From Segatella copri (GTDB lineage: Bacteria; Bacteroidota; Bacteroidia; Bacteroidales; Bacteroidaceae), in NCBI RefSeq assembly GCF_009494395.1, contig NZ_VZCB01000084.1:18454-82453 (forward strand): DNA of 64,000 nucleotides, read 5' to 3'. Positions 8,932-18,275 of the stretch are shown here, one piece after another. Both the position numbers and the translations under genes were made by a program. Below the pieces are notes generated by a model, which searched no databases, was not told where the DNA came from, and saw only the letters and a program-made list of their open reading frames with translations. The stretch's first letter is position 1. Every line of letters starts with the position of its first letter.

Positions 8932-11900
8932 TTAGAACTTCAAGTTGACACCAAACTGATAGGTTACAGATGATGGACCACCGTTCTGCAAGCTCTGTGA
9001 AGCCCACTCAGGGTCGAAGCCCTTGTAGTTGGTGAAGCAGAATGGGTTCAGGATATTCATGTAAACACGAAGGGTTCTGATTCCAGCCTTGCTCACTACG
9101 TTCTTTGGCAAGGTGTACCCTAGGGTGATGTTCTTTACCTTGGTGAATGAAGTCTTCTGATACTGGAAGCCTTCTCCCTTGGCTGAACCCTTGTCACCGA
9201 AATAACCACCCATAGATGTATCGCTGTTGTTTGGATAAGGATACTTTCCGTAGTGGGTCTCTGTGGCGGTTGTAATCTCACCTGTCTCATGATTGATGAT
9301 TGGTGCTCCTGCAGGGATGTAGTAATCCAACTTCATGTGGGCATTACCACGGTCGCTATACTTCATATACTTCTCATGGAAATAGCTACGAGACCAGAAT
9401 CCGCTCTTGGTATAGAACATGATGGAGAAGTCGAAGCCCTTGAAATAGATATTTGTAGAGAGGCTTCCTGTCCAGCGTGGATCGGTGCAACCATAAATCT
9501 GCTTATCACTGTCATCAATCTTACCGTCATCGTTCCAGTCATTAACGGCTACCTGGCCTTCATACCACTTGTATTTCTTGCCATACTTGTCGTAGAATTC
9601 CTTTAGGGTATAGTGCTTGTCACCATTCATAGTGTGCATGGTTACACCCTTGTCAGTGATAACTTCTGTATGGGTATAATCGCGGAGTACGTTCAATGGC
9701 TCGCCGATGAACCAGTTGTTGGCAACTTCATCAATCTTACCATTACTCAACTCCTTGATTTTGTTCCAGTTGCGGGCAAAGTTCACGTTGGCACTCCAGG
9801 AGAAATCCTTTTTGTTGATGATATTGAACTGCAAGCCCAACTCGATACCTCTGTTCTGAACAGAACCTACATTGAAGGTAGATGTCTTCTCACCAGTTTC
9901 CAAAGGCACTGAACGCGACATAATCTGACCATCAGAAAGACGGTTGTAGAAGTCGGCAGTTACATTGATGCGATTCTTTAGGAAACTCAAGTCGAGACCG
10001 AGGTCGAATTCCTTTACCTTCTCCCAGATGAGGGCTGTGTTCACCAATCCGTTAGGGTGATAGCCCTGTACTTCGGTACCACCGAGTGTCACGTATGTAG
10101 GACCTGTAGCAGAGGCGATAGTTACATAGTCTCCCACATTGTTGTTACCTGTTACACCATAAGATACACGGAGTTTGGTATTATCGAGCCAAGAACTGAA
10201 TTGCTTCATCCATGCCTCATCAGAAATACGCCATGCTGCAGCTACAGATGGAAACCATCCCCAGCGATTGCCATCGGCAAAACGGGAACTACCGTCGGCA
10301 CGGAGTGTAGCTGTTGCCATATATCTTCCCTTGTAAGAATAGTTGGCACGGAAGGCGAATGATTCCAAAGATGACTCGTTGTATGAGCTGGAGAGATTCT
10401 TGTCACCGCTGGCAGAACTCTGGTTGTGGAAGGTGGTATGGTCGTTGGCGATACCCTTAGCTTCCTCATACTGATACTCAGTATTGCTTTTATAGAGTGA
10501 GAAGAGGGCCATGGCACCAATGTTGTGGTCACCAAAAGTCTCGTTATAGTCTATTTGGTTATCCCAGGTCCAATCCATCCGGCTGGTGTTTGCAACAGAT
10601 GCAAAGTTGGTCTTGTTCTTCTGATAATAGGTAGAACCTACATCGTTACCCTCGTTGATACCTGTAGCATAGAAGATGCCCTGGCGCTTGTGAGAATAGT
10701 TTGGAGAGAATGTTGTGGTAAACTTCAATCCCTTCATGATATTGGCACGTAGATACAGGTTACCCATCATGGTATATTTCTTGGTCTCGTTGGTATAGTT
10801 ACCATCATAGAGGTCAATCAATGGGTTGTAGGTGGATGTGAACTGTGCATCAGACCCGAAGGCTGCCTTGGCACCCGGGTTAGGAATCAGATTGCCATCT
10901 GCATCTGTAGGAGATACGAATGGGTTGAAATAGAATGCATTCACGTATGGTGAATAAGTTCCATCAGTACATACGTCTTCTGTACTGCTCATAGATAAGT
11001 TGACAGAGAATCCTGCATCAAATATCTTGGAAAGCTTGGCATCCATGGCACCCTTCAGATTGAAACGCTCATAGTCATTGCCTTTGAATACGTTTTCCTC
11101 GCCCTGATAACCCATACCTACACGGTAGTTTACCTTATCTGTAGCACCTGCAGCACTGATGAAGTGGTTCTGCTGAGCAGCTGTGCGGGTTACCATCTTC
11201 TTCCAGTCGTAACCGTCGAAGCTTGGATCCATCATCAGTTCGTAAAGCTTTGAATCCTTGTAGCTGGTTCCTCCCTTGCGGGTCAGGAAGGCTGAATTCA
11301 AGTCGGTATCCTTGATGATGTAGTGTGGATGTCCATCGGCATCAACACCCTTACGGCTTGAGCCATCGTAGCTCTTACCATCGAGAGTGGTATATCTGGC
11401 AAAACGGTAATCCATGAATTCATTGGCACCCATCAATTCCGGCATGCGGGCAAGCTTTTTCACACCATAATATCCATCGTAGGAGATGGTGGCCTTCTGA
11501 GCCTTGTCTGCGCCCTTGCTGCCCTTAGTCGTAATCATGATGACACCGGCAGAAGCACGGGAACCGTAGATGGCGGTAGATGAAGCATCTTTCAATACAT
11601 CGATGCGGTCGATATCGTCTGGATTTAGAAAGTCCATGTTGTCACAAACTACACCATCGATTACATAGAGAGGCTGAGCCTGCTTGTTGATGGAAGCTTG
11701 ACCACGAACCTGGATATTGAAGCCTGCGCCTGCACGGCTACCTGACTGGGTAATGTTGACACCAGGTACAGAACCCTGCAAAGACTCTGCAAGATTGGTT
11801 GTGCCACGAGCTGCAATCTTATCAGAGTTGATAGATGCAATAGAACCGGTGACATCTCTCTTACGCATGGTGCCGTAACCCACAACAACGACCTCGTCAA

Positions 11901-12210
11901 GAGCTGCGTTGTCATCTTCGAGCGTAATGTTCCATGACTTTTGACCTCCTACTTTGATTTTTTGTGTTTTGCAGCCTATATAGCTGAATGTAAGAACCGT
12001 GTTAGGTTCTACGTTTTGGATAGTAAAGTTACCATCCAAGTCTGTGATTCCACCAGCTTTACCGTTTTGGTCGGTAATGGTAACACCAATCATTGGCTCG
12101 CCATTAGAATCCTTCACTGTACCCTGTATTGTTTTCTGTTGTGCAAACGCACCAATACAAACAGAGCCTAAAGCAAGTGCCATGCTGGCACGTTTAAGTT
12201 GTTGATACAT
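8932..12210 (-). CDS. SusC/RagA family TonB-linked outer-membrane protein (pair 1)
   Basis: A 1092-residue TonB-dependent transporter. Signal peptide (1-23, ends AFAQ), then a carboxypeptidase-regulatory-like domain (TVKDSNGEPMIGVTITDQNG, about 30-105), the plug with VVVVGYGTMRKRDVTGS and DVLKDASSTAIYGSRASAGVIMITTK, and a 22-strand barrel ending in VTYQFGVNLKF. It imports oligosaccharides captured by the SusD partner. The neighbouring pectinases suggest galacturonide or pectic side-chain oligosaccharides. Normal length. No FecR/STN domain is present, so no anti-sigma link is indicated. Confidence 0.96.
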   Translation of the reverse strand: MYQQLKRASMALALGSVCIGAFAQQKTIQGTVKDSNGEPMIGVTITDQNGKAGGITDLDGNFTIQNVEPNTVLTFSYIGCKTQKIKVGGQKSWNITLEDDNAALDEVVVVGYGTMRKRDVTGSIASINSDKIAARGTTNLAESLQGSVPGVNITQSGSRAGAGFNIQVRGQASINKQAQPLYVIDGVVCDNMDFLNPDDIDRIDVLKDASSTAIYGSRASAGVIMITTKGSKGADKAQKATISYDGYYGVKKLARMPELMGANEFMDYRFARYTTLDGKSYDGSSRKGVDADGHPHYIIKDTDLNSAFLTRKGGTSYKDSKLYELMMDPSFDGYDWKKMVTRTAAQQNHFISAAGATDKVNYRVGMGYQGEENVFKGNDYERFNLKGAMDAKLSKIFDAGFSVNLSMSSTEDVCTDGTYSPYVNAFYFNPFVSPTDADGNLIPNPGAKAAFGSDAQFTSTYNPLIDLYDGNYTNETKKYTMMGNLYLRANIMKGLKFTTTFSPNYSHKRQGIFYATGINEGNDVGSTYYQKNKTNFASVANTSRMDWTWDNQIDYNETFGDHNIGAMALFSLYKSNTEYQYEEAKGIANDHTTFHNQSSASGDKNLSSSYNESSLESFAFRANYSYKGRYMATATLRADGSSRFADGNRWGWFPSVAAAWRISDEAWMKQFSSWLDNTKLRVSYGVTGNNNVGDYVTIASATGPTYVTLGGTEVQGYHPNGLVNTALIWEKVKEFDLGLDLSFLKNRINVTADFYNRLSDGQIMSRSVPLETGEKTSTFNVGSVQNRGIELGLQFNIINKKDFSWSANVNFARNWNKIKELSNGKIDEVANNWFIGEPLNVLRDYTHTEVITDKGVTMHTMNGDKHYTLKEFYDKYGKKYKWYEGQVAVNDWNDDGKIDDSDKQIYGCTDPRWTGSLSTNIYFKGFDFSIMFYTKSGFWSRSYFHEKYMKYSDRGNAHMKLDYYIPAGAPIINHETGEITTATETHYGKYPYPNNSDTSMGGYFGDKGSAKGEGFQYQKTSFTKVKNITLGYTLPKNVVSKAGIRTLRVYMNILNPFCFTNYKGFDPEWASQSLQNGGPSSVTYQFGVNLKF

Positions 12211-12350
12211 AATGATGTTGTTTTATAGGTTATATTACTTTTAAATATTTGTTTGGTCTTTTGAATTTACTGGCAATTGTTGTCGTGTATTATTCTTCTA
12301 GATCAATAGGAATCAGAGATTATTATTTAGTTTTTCTTTGATTTCGTCGT

Positions 12351-12358
12351 CAAAAGTA
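12351..12358 (-). promoter_or_regulatory. -7 element of the susCD pair 1 operon
   Basis: Reads TACTTTTG on the minus strand (TAnnTTTG consensus), 140 nt upstream of the ATG. No TTTG-like -33 box is found 19-21 nt upstream. The putative operator at 12401 starts 42 nt upstream. Confidence 0.6.
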
Positions 12359-12400
12359 ATAAAAATATCGTTATCTTGTATAGATTTTGATGGAAATTGT

Positions 12401-12418
12401 TACGTAAACGTTTTCGTA
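12401..12418. promoter_or_regulatory. Pectin-regulon operator, site A
   Basis: TACGTAAACGTTTTCGTA is a near-palindrome (16 of 18 positions symmetric, centre AAACGTTT). Its centre is 55 bp from the centre of the -7 element, i.e. near -62. The same motif with identical spacing occurs at 16430 and 23675, and at 27728 one helical turn further away. The CG-centred form resembles LacI-family operators. The cognate regulator is not in the window. Confidence 0.75.
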
Positions 12419-12467
12419 ATTCTGTAGAATTACCAGATTTTTTAGTACAGAAATAAGGGTACAGAAA

Positions 12468-12502
12468 ACCCCGCAGGCAGAAAAATCATCTGCCTGCGGG
12501 GT
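12468..12502 (-). terminator. Terminator of the GH28-GH43 operon
   Basis: Perfect 14-bp GC-rich stem (12468-12481 with 12489-12502) with a 7-nt loop, followed on the minus strand by TTTTCTG. It lies 9 nt past the GH43 stop. Confidence 0.85.
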
Positions 12503-12511
12503 AAATAGGAG

Positions 12512-14302
12512 TTATTTTTCGAAATGTATCCAGTCGATGTCGAAGAAGGCTGCGTCGTTCTTCTTGGCTGTGCGGGTATTGAAGAAACCGAGTTTCGCTC
12601 CAATCCATTTGCCTTCGCGCACAGTAAACGGATTGCCTATCTTGATAAACTTCTTGCCATCCAGACTGTAGCTCCATTCTGCGATAGCCTGTATCTGGTT
12701 GGCGATGCCCTCGCTGTGTACTTTTACACGGAGCCATACATCCTGAGTAGCGATGCGGGATGAAGGAATATCATCTACCGCATACTTCACGGTGTAAGGT
12801 TTAGGCAGCTTGCTGGTCTTGATGGCTACCTGCTTTACCACCTTCTCTTCCTTTCCTTTGTCAGCTTTTTCACAAGTTACATATTGCAATACAACACCTT
12901 CTTCCTTGGTGTCTACAAACTTGAGGGCTGCATAATCCATTCCCTGCATAATCATACCTGCGCTTTCGCCCAATACCTTATCATTCTCCTTGTAAGCCTC
13001 TGTGCGGTTAGGAATGAACTTAACCTTGGCTGTGGCTGTGAAATTCTCTGTAGGGAACTTCTGAAGCAGAAGGTTAGGCAGATCATAGAGGTTCTTTACA
13101 TCTTCTGCCTGTTGCACACCATAGAGACGCAACTTGGAATTCTTGGCATCGCAGAAGTACCAGTACTGACTGTAAGGACCATTCCACTGCCATTGCAGTC
13201 CGAGATCTAAGCTGTTGAAATCATCCGATTCCTTAGGCTGGAAGTTTCCGCTTGATGGCAAGTTTGGCTTCTTCCATTGCTGAACTGGATCTCCGCATCC
13301 GTCACCGTCCTTGTCGTCTCCGATAACCAGCCAGTCGTTTACCCATCTGGCTGGTTGCAGATGAACCACACGACCATAAGCATGCTTATCCTGGAAGTGG
13401 AGGAACCAGTCTTCGCCGTTCTGGGTATCTACCCATGCCCCCTGGTGAGGGCCGTTTACCTTCTTGTTCTTTCCCTGTGCCATACCCACATACTCCTCGT
13501 AAGGACCGTATGGATTCTTGGAACGCAGTTCTACCTGCCAGCCATACTTCACTCCGCCCGCAGGGCTCATGATGTAATAGTAGCCGTTACGCTTATAGAA
13601 CTTGGTACCTTCGATAGTAGGCTGGTCTTCATGCCCATCGTATACGATGCGTGAAGGACCGATAACTTTGGTTCCGTCTGGTGACATCGGAGCTACGAAG
13701 AGCACCGATTTGATGCCGGCTCTAGAACCTGCGCAGCCATGCGACAGATAAGCCTTTCCGTCTTCATCCCAAAGAGGGCAGCAGTCGATAAGACCTTTTC
13801 CCTTCATCACCCAAGTGATAGGTTCCCATGGACCACGAGGATCTTGTGTCTTGGTCATGAAGAGACCCTGATCAGGGTCGCCGCAATAGATGTAGAACCA
13901 TCCGTCGTGATAGCGGATAGAGGGTGCCCATACGTAGTTGCCATGCTGAACTTTCTTGCGCCAGTCCAGGTCGGTACCCTGATACTCTGGCAGAACAGGA
14001 TAGTCGTCGAGTAGGGCAGCGCCGATAATCTCCCAGTTTACCAGGTCGGTACTGTGCAGAATCTGCAGACCAGGGAAACACTGGAAGGAAGAGGAAGTCA
14101 TATAGTAGTCATTGCCCACACGACATACATCTGGGTCAGAGTAGTCGGCGTCAATCACCGGATTGCGATACATTCCGTTCTTCAGGTTCGGATTCCATGT
14201 ATGTGATGTTGCCTTCTGGGCGTTTACCCCCATCGCTGTGAGCGGAGAACTCAAAGCGATGGTTGCGAGAAGGCACAGGAGTGAATGATATTTTATTTTC
14301 AT
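12512..14302 (-). CDS. GH43 family glycoside hydrolase (arabinofuranosidase/xylosidase type)
   Basis: A 596-residue secreted enzyme. Signal peptide 1-29 (ends VNAQ). The five-bladed propeller (about 40-340) starts RNPVIDADYSDPDVCRVGN, with the catalytic-base Asp in the DADYSDPD block. The pKa-modulating Asp lies in LIDCCPLWDEDGKAYLSHG and the acid Glu in TIEGTKFYKRNGYYYI. From about 355 a concanavalin-like beta-sandwich (FQPKESDDFNSLDLGLQWQW) continues to the C-terminus. In a pectin locus it most likely removes arabinose or xylose from side chains; the exact substrate cannot be read from sequence. It is cotranscribed with the GH28 gene 21 nt upstream. No lipobox is present, so it is probably periplasmic. 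Confidence 0.92.
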   Translation of the reverse strand: MKIKYHSLLCLLATIALSSPLTAMGVNAQKATSHTWNPNLKNGMYRNPVIDADYSDPDVCRVGNDYYMTSSSFQCFPGLQILHSTDLVNWEIIGAALLDDYPVLPEYQGTDLDWRKKVQHGNYVWAPSIRYHDGWFYIYCGDPDQGLFMTKTQDPRGPWEPITWVMKGKGLIDCCPLWDEDGKAYLSHGCAGSRAGIKSVLFVAPMSPDGTKVIGPSRIVYDGHEDQPTIEGTKFYKRNGYYYIMSPAGGVKYGWQVELRSKNPYGPYEEYVGMAQGKNKKVNGPHQGAWVDTQNGEDWFLHFQDKHAYGRVVHLQPARWVNDWLVIGDDKDGDGCGDPVQQWKKPNLPSSGNFQPKESDDFNSLDLGLQWQWNGPYSQYWYFCDAKNSKLRLYGVQQAEDVKNLYDLPNLLLQKFPTENFTATAKVKFIPNRTEAYKENDKVLGESAGMIMQGMDYAALKFVDTKEEGVVLQYVTCEKADKGKEEKVVKQVAIKTSKLPKPYTVKYAVDDIPSSRIATQDVWLRVKVHSEGIANQIQAIAEWSYSLDGKKFIKIGNPFTVREGKWIGAKLGFFNTRTAKKNDAAFFDIDWIHFEK

Positions 14303-14323
14303 TGTTACCGATGTTTAAATGAA

Positions 14324-16354
14324 TTATTTAGCTACGTATTTCTTGTTGTTGTAGATATAGATACCTTTTTTGAGACCTTGCAGGTCTTCTGCCTTGGCAT
14401 TGAGCTTTACCATGCGACCGCTGAGGTCGTAAATGTTGTTATTGTTTACCTTGGCGGTTAAAACAACATTACTGATACCGGAACTAGTTACCTTTACACC
14501 TTTCAGAGTGATAACCCAAGCGGCTTGTGCATTTTGTGGTGTGAAGATAAGAGCGCCTGTAGCTGGAGTGTCTAGAGTAATATCAAACATTGTGCTCGTA
14601 TCCGTTTGGGTTGTACGGCTAGGGAACACGTATTTATCTCTGGCAAAGGTTGTTCCGTTCAGTTCGCCGAGATAACAGGTCTTGTTGTCTTCATTGGCAT
14701 ATCCTGCAAATGTAGCCGATGTAATGGTAATATTCTCGGGCAGGTTGATGGTAAACTGTACGCCCTTGCTGTACTTGATGGTATTGTTTTTAGCTGTAGC
14801 GTAACCTTTGCTGCTCTCTATGCTGCAACCGTTATTGAACGTCCATGGTGATGGATCACTTGAAGAAGAGGTGCAGGTTGATGCATCCAGAATATAGCTT
14901 ACTTCTGTTGTCTCACCTGGGTTTGGAGTGGGATTTGGATTTGTACCAGCCCCTGTTGCATCACATTGGTCGTCTACCGTAGAATCGTACTGGCGAATCC
15001 AAAGTTTGCCTGACTGGCATGTAATCTTAGAATTATTCTTGAATACGAGATTATCTACGAAACGGATGTCGATACCTTTCTTGGCAGAAATCTGCACGTT
15101 GTCGAGTGTCACGTTCTTGATGTGGCTCTCTGGGCGGCCAATCAGGAAGATAGCATTGCCCTCGCAAACATCTGTAGTCTTCACGTTCTGAAGCAAGATG
15201 CCGTTGTAGGTTGGGGTAGTGCTATCTAAAGCTCTTGCATTAGCCTTGTCTACCGCAGGATCGCTGTTGTAGTTCTTGTCGTAGAAGCAGTCCATAGAGA
15301 AAGGATTCTTCACGTTGGTCATGGTGAAGTTGCTGAACTTCCAGTCTTCCTCTCCATTGCCGCGTAGTGTACCGTCGCTATTGATACCCGTCTTCATACG
15401 GATACCTGCTGTTGTTCCGTTCATGTCGATATAGTCGAACCATACATGCTTGATGTTCTTGGTGTAGCTACCGATAGAAGCACCATGTCCTGTACCGAAC
15501 TTGCAGTTCCAGACATGGATGTACTGTGCATCGTTGTCGCAAACCACGTTATCATCACCTGTACTGATGTTGCAGTTATAGATATTCATGTGGTGTCCCC
15601 AGATAGAGATACCGTCTGTGTTATGAGAAGGCTGTTCTGTCTTGGTTTCTGAAGAAGGGTTATAGATGGTTACATCATGAACAGTACCATTGTTGGCTCC
15701 ATTGCTGTTACTCAAGGTAATGTTGACACCCGGAGTATTCTGGACCTTGAGATTGCGAATCAGGAATCGGCTGCCTTTCTCGAAACGGATCATCGCTCCT
15801 GGATTGAAGGTCTCCTTGTTATCGCGAGCCTTCCACCAGCGGGTTCCCTGACCGTCAATAATAGAAGTTTCACCTTCACCCTCTATAACAATGTCGCTTT
15901 GGTTCTTGTTCTTGCAACCAATGAATACAGTCTTATTGTTTGGAGCCTTGCCGTATTCTACGAGCTTCAAGGTTGCTCCAGCGCAAAGGTGGAGTACTGT
16001 CTTAGACTTGATGCTGAGCACCTCTGTCTTGCTGGTCATCTGGTCTGTGCTACCAAACATCCAGGTACCCGCAGGTATTACGACCATACCGCCAGTTGAA
16101 GGAACTGCATCAAGCGCTTTCTGGATAGCCTTGGTATTATCTGCAGCAGATGTTGAGGCACCATAATCCTTGATGTTAAACGTATTTGCCGAAGTGATAG
16201 CAGGCAACTGAGGCAAGTTGACAGCAGTCCAACCCGCAGGGGTATTTTGTGCATTCTGCTCAGCAGTGATGCCGGCAAAAGTTTGTGCCTTAGCAAAGAA
16301 AGGCACAGCCATGAGTGCAGCGAGCACGATGGTTTTGATCATTTTTCTATTCAT
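14324..16354 (-). CDS. GH28 polygalacturonase with C-terminal sorting tail
   Basis: A 676-residue secreted right-handed beta-helix. Signal peptide 1-24. GH28 active-site blocks are all present: NTDG (245-248), GDDN (266-269), GHG (289-291) and RMK (319-321), so galacturonan hydrolase activity is well supported. Residues about 475-600 form an added beta-sandwich. The end (NNNNIYDLSGRMVK... then GLKKGIYIYNNKKYVAK) resembles type IX secretion type-A sorting tails common in Prevotella. First gene of an operon with GH43. The start codon is 25 nt from the -7 element. Confidence 0.93.
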   Translation of the reverse strand: MNRKMIKTIVLAALMAVPFFAKAQTFAGITAEQNAQNTPAGWTAVNLPQLPAITSANTFNIKDYGASTSAADNTKAIQKALDAVPSTGGMVVIPAGTWMFGSTDQMTSKTEVLSIKSKTVLHLCAGATLKLVEYGKAPNNKTVFIGCKNKNQSDIVIEGEGETSIIDGQGTRWWKARDNKETFNPGAMIRFEKGSRFLIRNLKVQNTPGVNITLSNSNGANNGTVHDVTIYNPSSETKTEQPSHNTDGISIWGHHMNIYNCNISTGDDNVVCDNDAQYIHVWNCKFGTGHGASIGSYTKNIKHVWFDYIDMNGTTAGIRMKTGINSDGTLRGNGEEDWKFSNFTMTNVKNPFSMDCFYDKNYNSDPAVDKANARALDSTTPTYNGILLQNVKTTDVCEGNAIFLIGRPESHIKNVTLDNVQISAKKGIDIRFVDNLVFKNNSKITCQSGKLWIRQYDSTVDDQCDATGAGTNPNPTPNPGETTEVSYILDASTCTSSSSDPSPWTFNNGCSIESSKGYATAKNNTIKYSKGVQFTINLPENITITSATFAGYANEDNKTCYLGELNGTTFARDKYVFPSRTTQTDTSTMFDITLDTPATGALIFTPQNAQAAWVITLKGVKVTSSGISNVVLTAKVNNNNIYDLSGRMVKLNAKAEDLQGLKKGIYIYNNKKYVAK

Positions 16355-16379
16355 ATTTTTTAGGCTTAATTTCTTTTTG

Positions 16380-16387
16380 CAAAGTTA
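16380..16387 (-). promoter_or_regulatory. -7 element of the GH28-GH43 operon
   Basis: Reads TAACTTTG on the minus strand. No -33 TTTG at the normal spacing. Operator B starts 42 nt upstream. Confidence 0.6.
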
Positions 16388-16429
16388 CTACTTTTCTTTT
16401 GATTACTGATGCAATCAATGTATAAAAAA

Positions 16430-16447
16430 CACGAAAACGATTACGCA
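16430..16447. promoter_or_regulatory. Pectin-regulon operator, site B
   Basis: CACGAAAACGATTACGCA on the + strand, i.e. TGCGTAATCGTTTTCGTG in reverse. It matches site A at 15 of 18 positions but in flipped orientation, as expected for a dimer site. Same 42-nt gap to the -7 element. Confidence 0.75.
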
Positions 16448-16490
16448 ATTCATCTGCTATCATCGTTGTTTATAACAATAGTAGAAAATA

Positions 16491-16525
16491 AAAAGTGCAA
16501 TGCTCCATATAAGCATTGCACTTTT
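16491..16525 (-). terminator. Terminator of the susCD pair 2 operon
   Basis: Perfect 14-bp stem (16491-16504 with 16512-16525) ending in T4 on both strands, 33 nt beyond the stop of the lipoprotein gene and just before operator B. Confidence 0.85.
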
Positions 16526-16558
16526 CTTAAATTTATATGAGATGTTAATCCTTGTGGA

Positions 16559-18247
16559 TTAATCCTCTACTACATACCAGCGTGGGTCACCAGCCTTTTC
16601 CTTCAAAGTTCCAGCCTTGATGGTAAAGTCGCCATTGGTTGGGTCCTTGAACAACTGGGTAGAGCTGAACTCTGTATCATTCACGCCCTTAATCACCTTG
16701 AAGAAGTCTGTTGTTCTGAAGCTGTTTACTACAGTTGCTGGAGTCTTGCTTCTGATGTTCTTGTTGGTAACTTCATCAGCACTCTTACCGAAGATACAGT
16801 TCTCAATAGTGAAGGTGCTTGGTCCGAATGTGTCAACGTTGAAGTCAACGAAGAACTGGCCGTTACCATTACAGTTGTAGAATGTGCTGTTCTTGATGGT
16901 GATGTCCTGCATATCTGTCTTCTTGCTGAAGATAAATACCTTACCGGTTACACAGATACTGTTGAATGTACAGCCGTCAATCTCTACGTTGTCGAGATGA
17001 CCTTTACCGCTGCCTGCATCAATGTGGATGAAACCATAACCTGCACAGAGTTTGGTGAAGATACTGTTCTTCAAGGTAAGTTTGCCGATAGACTTAGCAT
17101 CACTTCCCTGGATACGGAAGAATGATGTTTTGATATTGCTAACCTCGCAATCCTCCAAAGTGAACTCGCTTATGGTACAAGCCTTGCTCTGGTTGATGAA
17201 GTAGCCAGCACCATTCTCTTCCAATTTCACGTTCTGGAACTTGATGAATGCATGAGAACCTGCAACATCGAAGTTCTTGTCAAGATTGATGGTAGGCGCA
17301 TCACCACCTGCCAAACCGAAGAATGTAACAGACATTCCGTCTGGGATGGTTACGTTGGTCTTGCCACCATCTGAATCATTTGTGCCGTAGAGAGAAACTG
17401 TGGCACCAGCAGGAATACCGATAGTTGCACTATAGTTAGTCTCGTTTCCTGCTGCAGCTTTGGCCTGCTCTGCAATCTCTTCAATGAGAGTCTGGGAGAT
17501 AACATTCACATCGCTTGGGAGCGTATACTTATAGTTTGCAGATGGCATTGCTGCAGGTGTAGTGAATTGCAACTGACCACGTTTTACATCGTTATTATAT
17601 AAGGTGGCGATGTAAGTGGTTGTTGGCTTCACGTTAGAGTAAGTAACTTTACCAGCAGCAATTTGGTCTGCGGTAAGTTCATGCTTGCTCTTATCCTCTG
17701 GATCTGCTGCGTTGACAATTGTGATATGGGTAACTGTAGCACCTGGAGTCCAAGAGAAATTAACGTGGTCTTCAAAGAGGTCGGCTGTAGTAAGCTCGTT
17801 GAATAACTGTTCAGCCTTTGTCTTGAAAGATGAACCATCCTTGTAGTAAACCCATTTAGACTCGTTAGCAGTTGAAGACATAGCCTTTACACGCATGTAG
17901 TACTTGCTGTCGCCATCGAGACCTGAGAGAACTACTGGAGAAGAAGTCAAGGTCTTATCTTCTCCGAACTTGATGATGTTAGCATTCTCAACACCCTCGT
18001 AAAGAGAGTCCTTGCTTACCTCGAATACATAGTACTCTGGTGAAGGAACTGCTTTTGATGTGAAGGCAGAGAATGTAACAGTAGCTGATGTTTCGGCAGT
18101 TTCAACGGTGATTTTGTCACCGTTGAGACCGAACAATCTTGACAGGCTGCCATCTACGTCCCAGTCATTGCCATCGGTACAAGAAGTAGCCGACAGAGTC
18201 AATGCCATCATAGATGCTGTGCCCAATATGTTTTTAATGCTCTTCAT
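16559..18247 (-). CDS. PUL-associated surface lipoprotein with Ig-like and beta-helix regions (DUF4957/DUF5123-like)
   Basis: About 562 residues when started at the Met of MKSIKNILGTASMM. The upstream in-frame Met at 18292 overlaps the susD stop and would bury the signal peptide. A lipobox (SATSC) marks an outer-membrane lipoprotein. Residues about 45-200 look like two fibronectin-III/Ig-like modules. Residues about 275-530 look like a right-handed beta-helix with repeated short strands (ACTISEFTLEDCEVSNIKTS; IGKLTLKNSIFTKLCAG), as in the DUF4957/DUF5123 proteins of pectin loci. No catalytic residues are recognised. It probably binds galacturonan at the cell surface. Third gene of the susC-susD operon. 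Confidence 0.8.
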   Translation of the reverse strand: MKSIKNILGTASMMALTLSATSCTDGNDWDVDGSLSRLFGLNGDKITVETAETSATVTFSAFTSKAVPSPEYYVFEVSKDSLYEGVENANIIKFGEDKTLTSSPVVLSGLDGDSKYYMRVKAMSSTANESKWVYYKDGSSFKTKAEQLFNELTTADLFEDHVNFSWTPGATVTHITIVNAADPEDKSKHELTADQIAAGKVTYSNVKPTTTYIATLYNNDVKRGQLQFTTPAAMPSANYKYTLPSDVNVISQTLIEEIAEQAKAAAGNETNYSATIGIPAGATVSLYGTNDSDGGKTNVTIPDGMSVTFFGLAGGDAPTINLDKNFDVAGSHAFIKFQNVKLEENGAGYFINQSKACTISEFTLEDCEVSNIKTSFFRIQGSDAKSIGKLTLKNSIFTKLCAGYGFIHIDAGSGKGHLDNVEIDGCTFNSICVTGKVFIFSKKTDMQDITIKNSTFYNCNGNGQFFVDFNVDTFGPSTFTIENCIFGKSADEVTNKNIRSKTPATVVNSFRTTDFFKVIKGVNDTEFSSTQLFKDPTNGDFTIKAGTLKEKAGDPRWYVVED

Positions 18248-18275
18248 TTTCTTGTCTTTTTTGATTAAAGATGAA

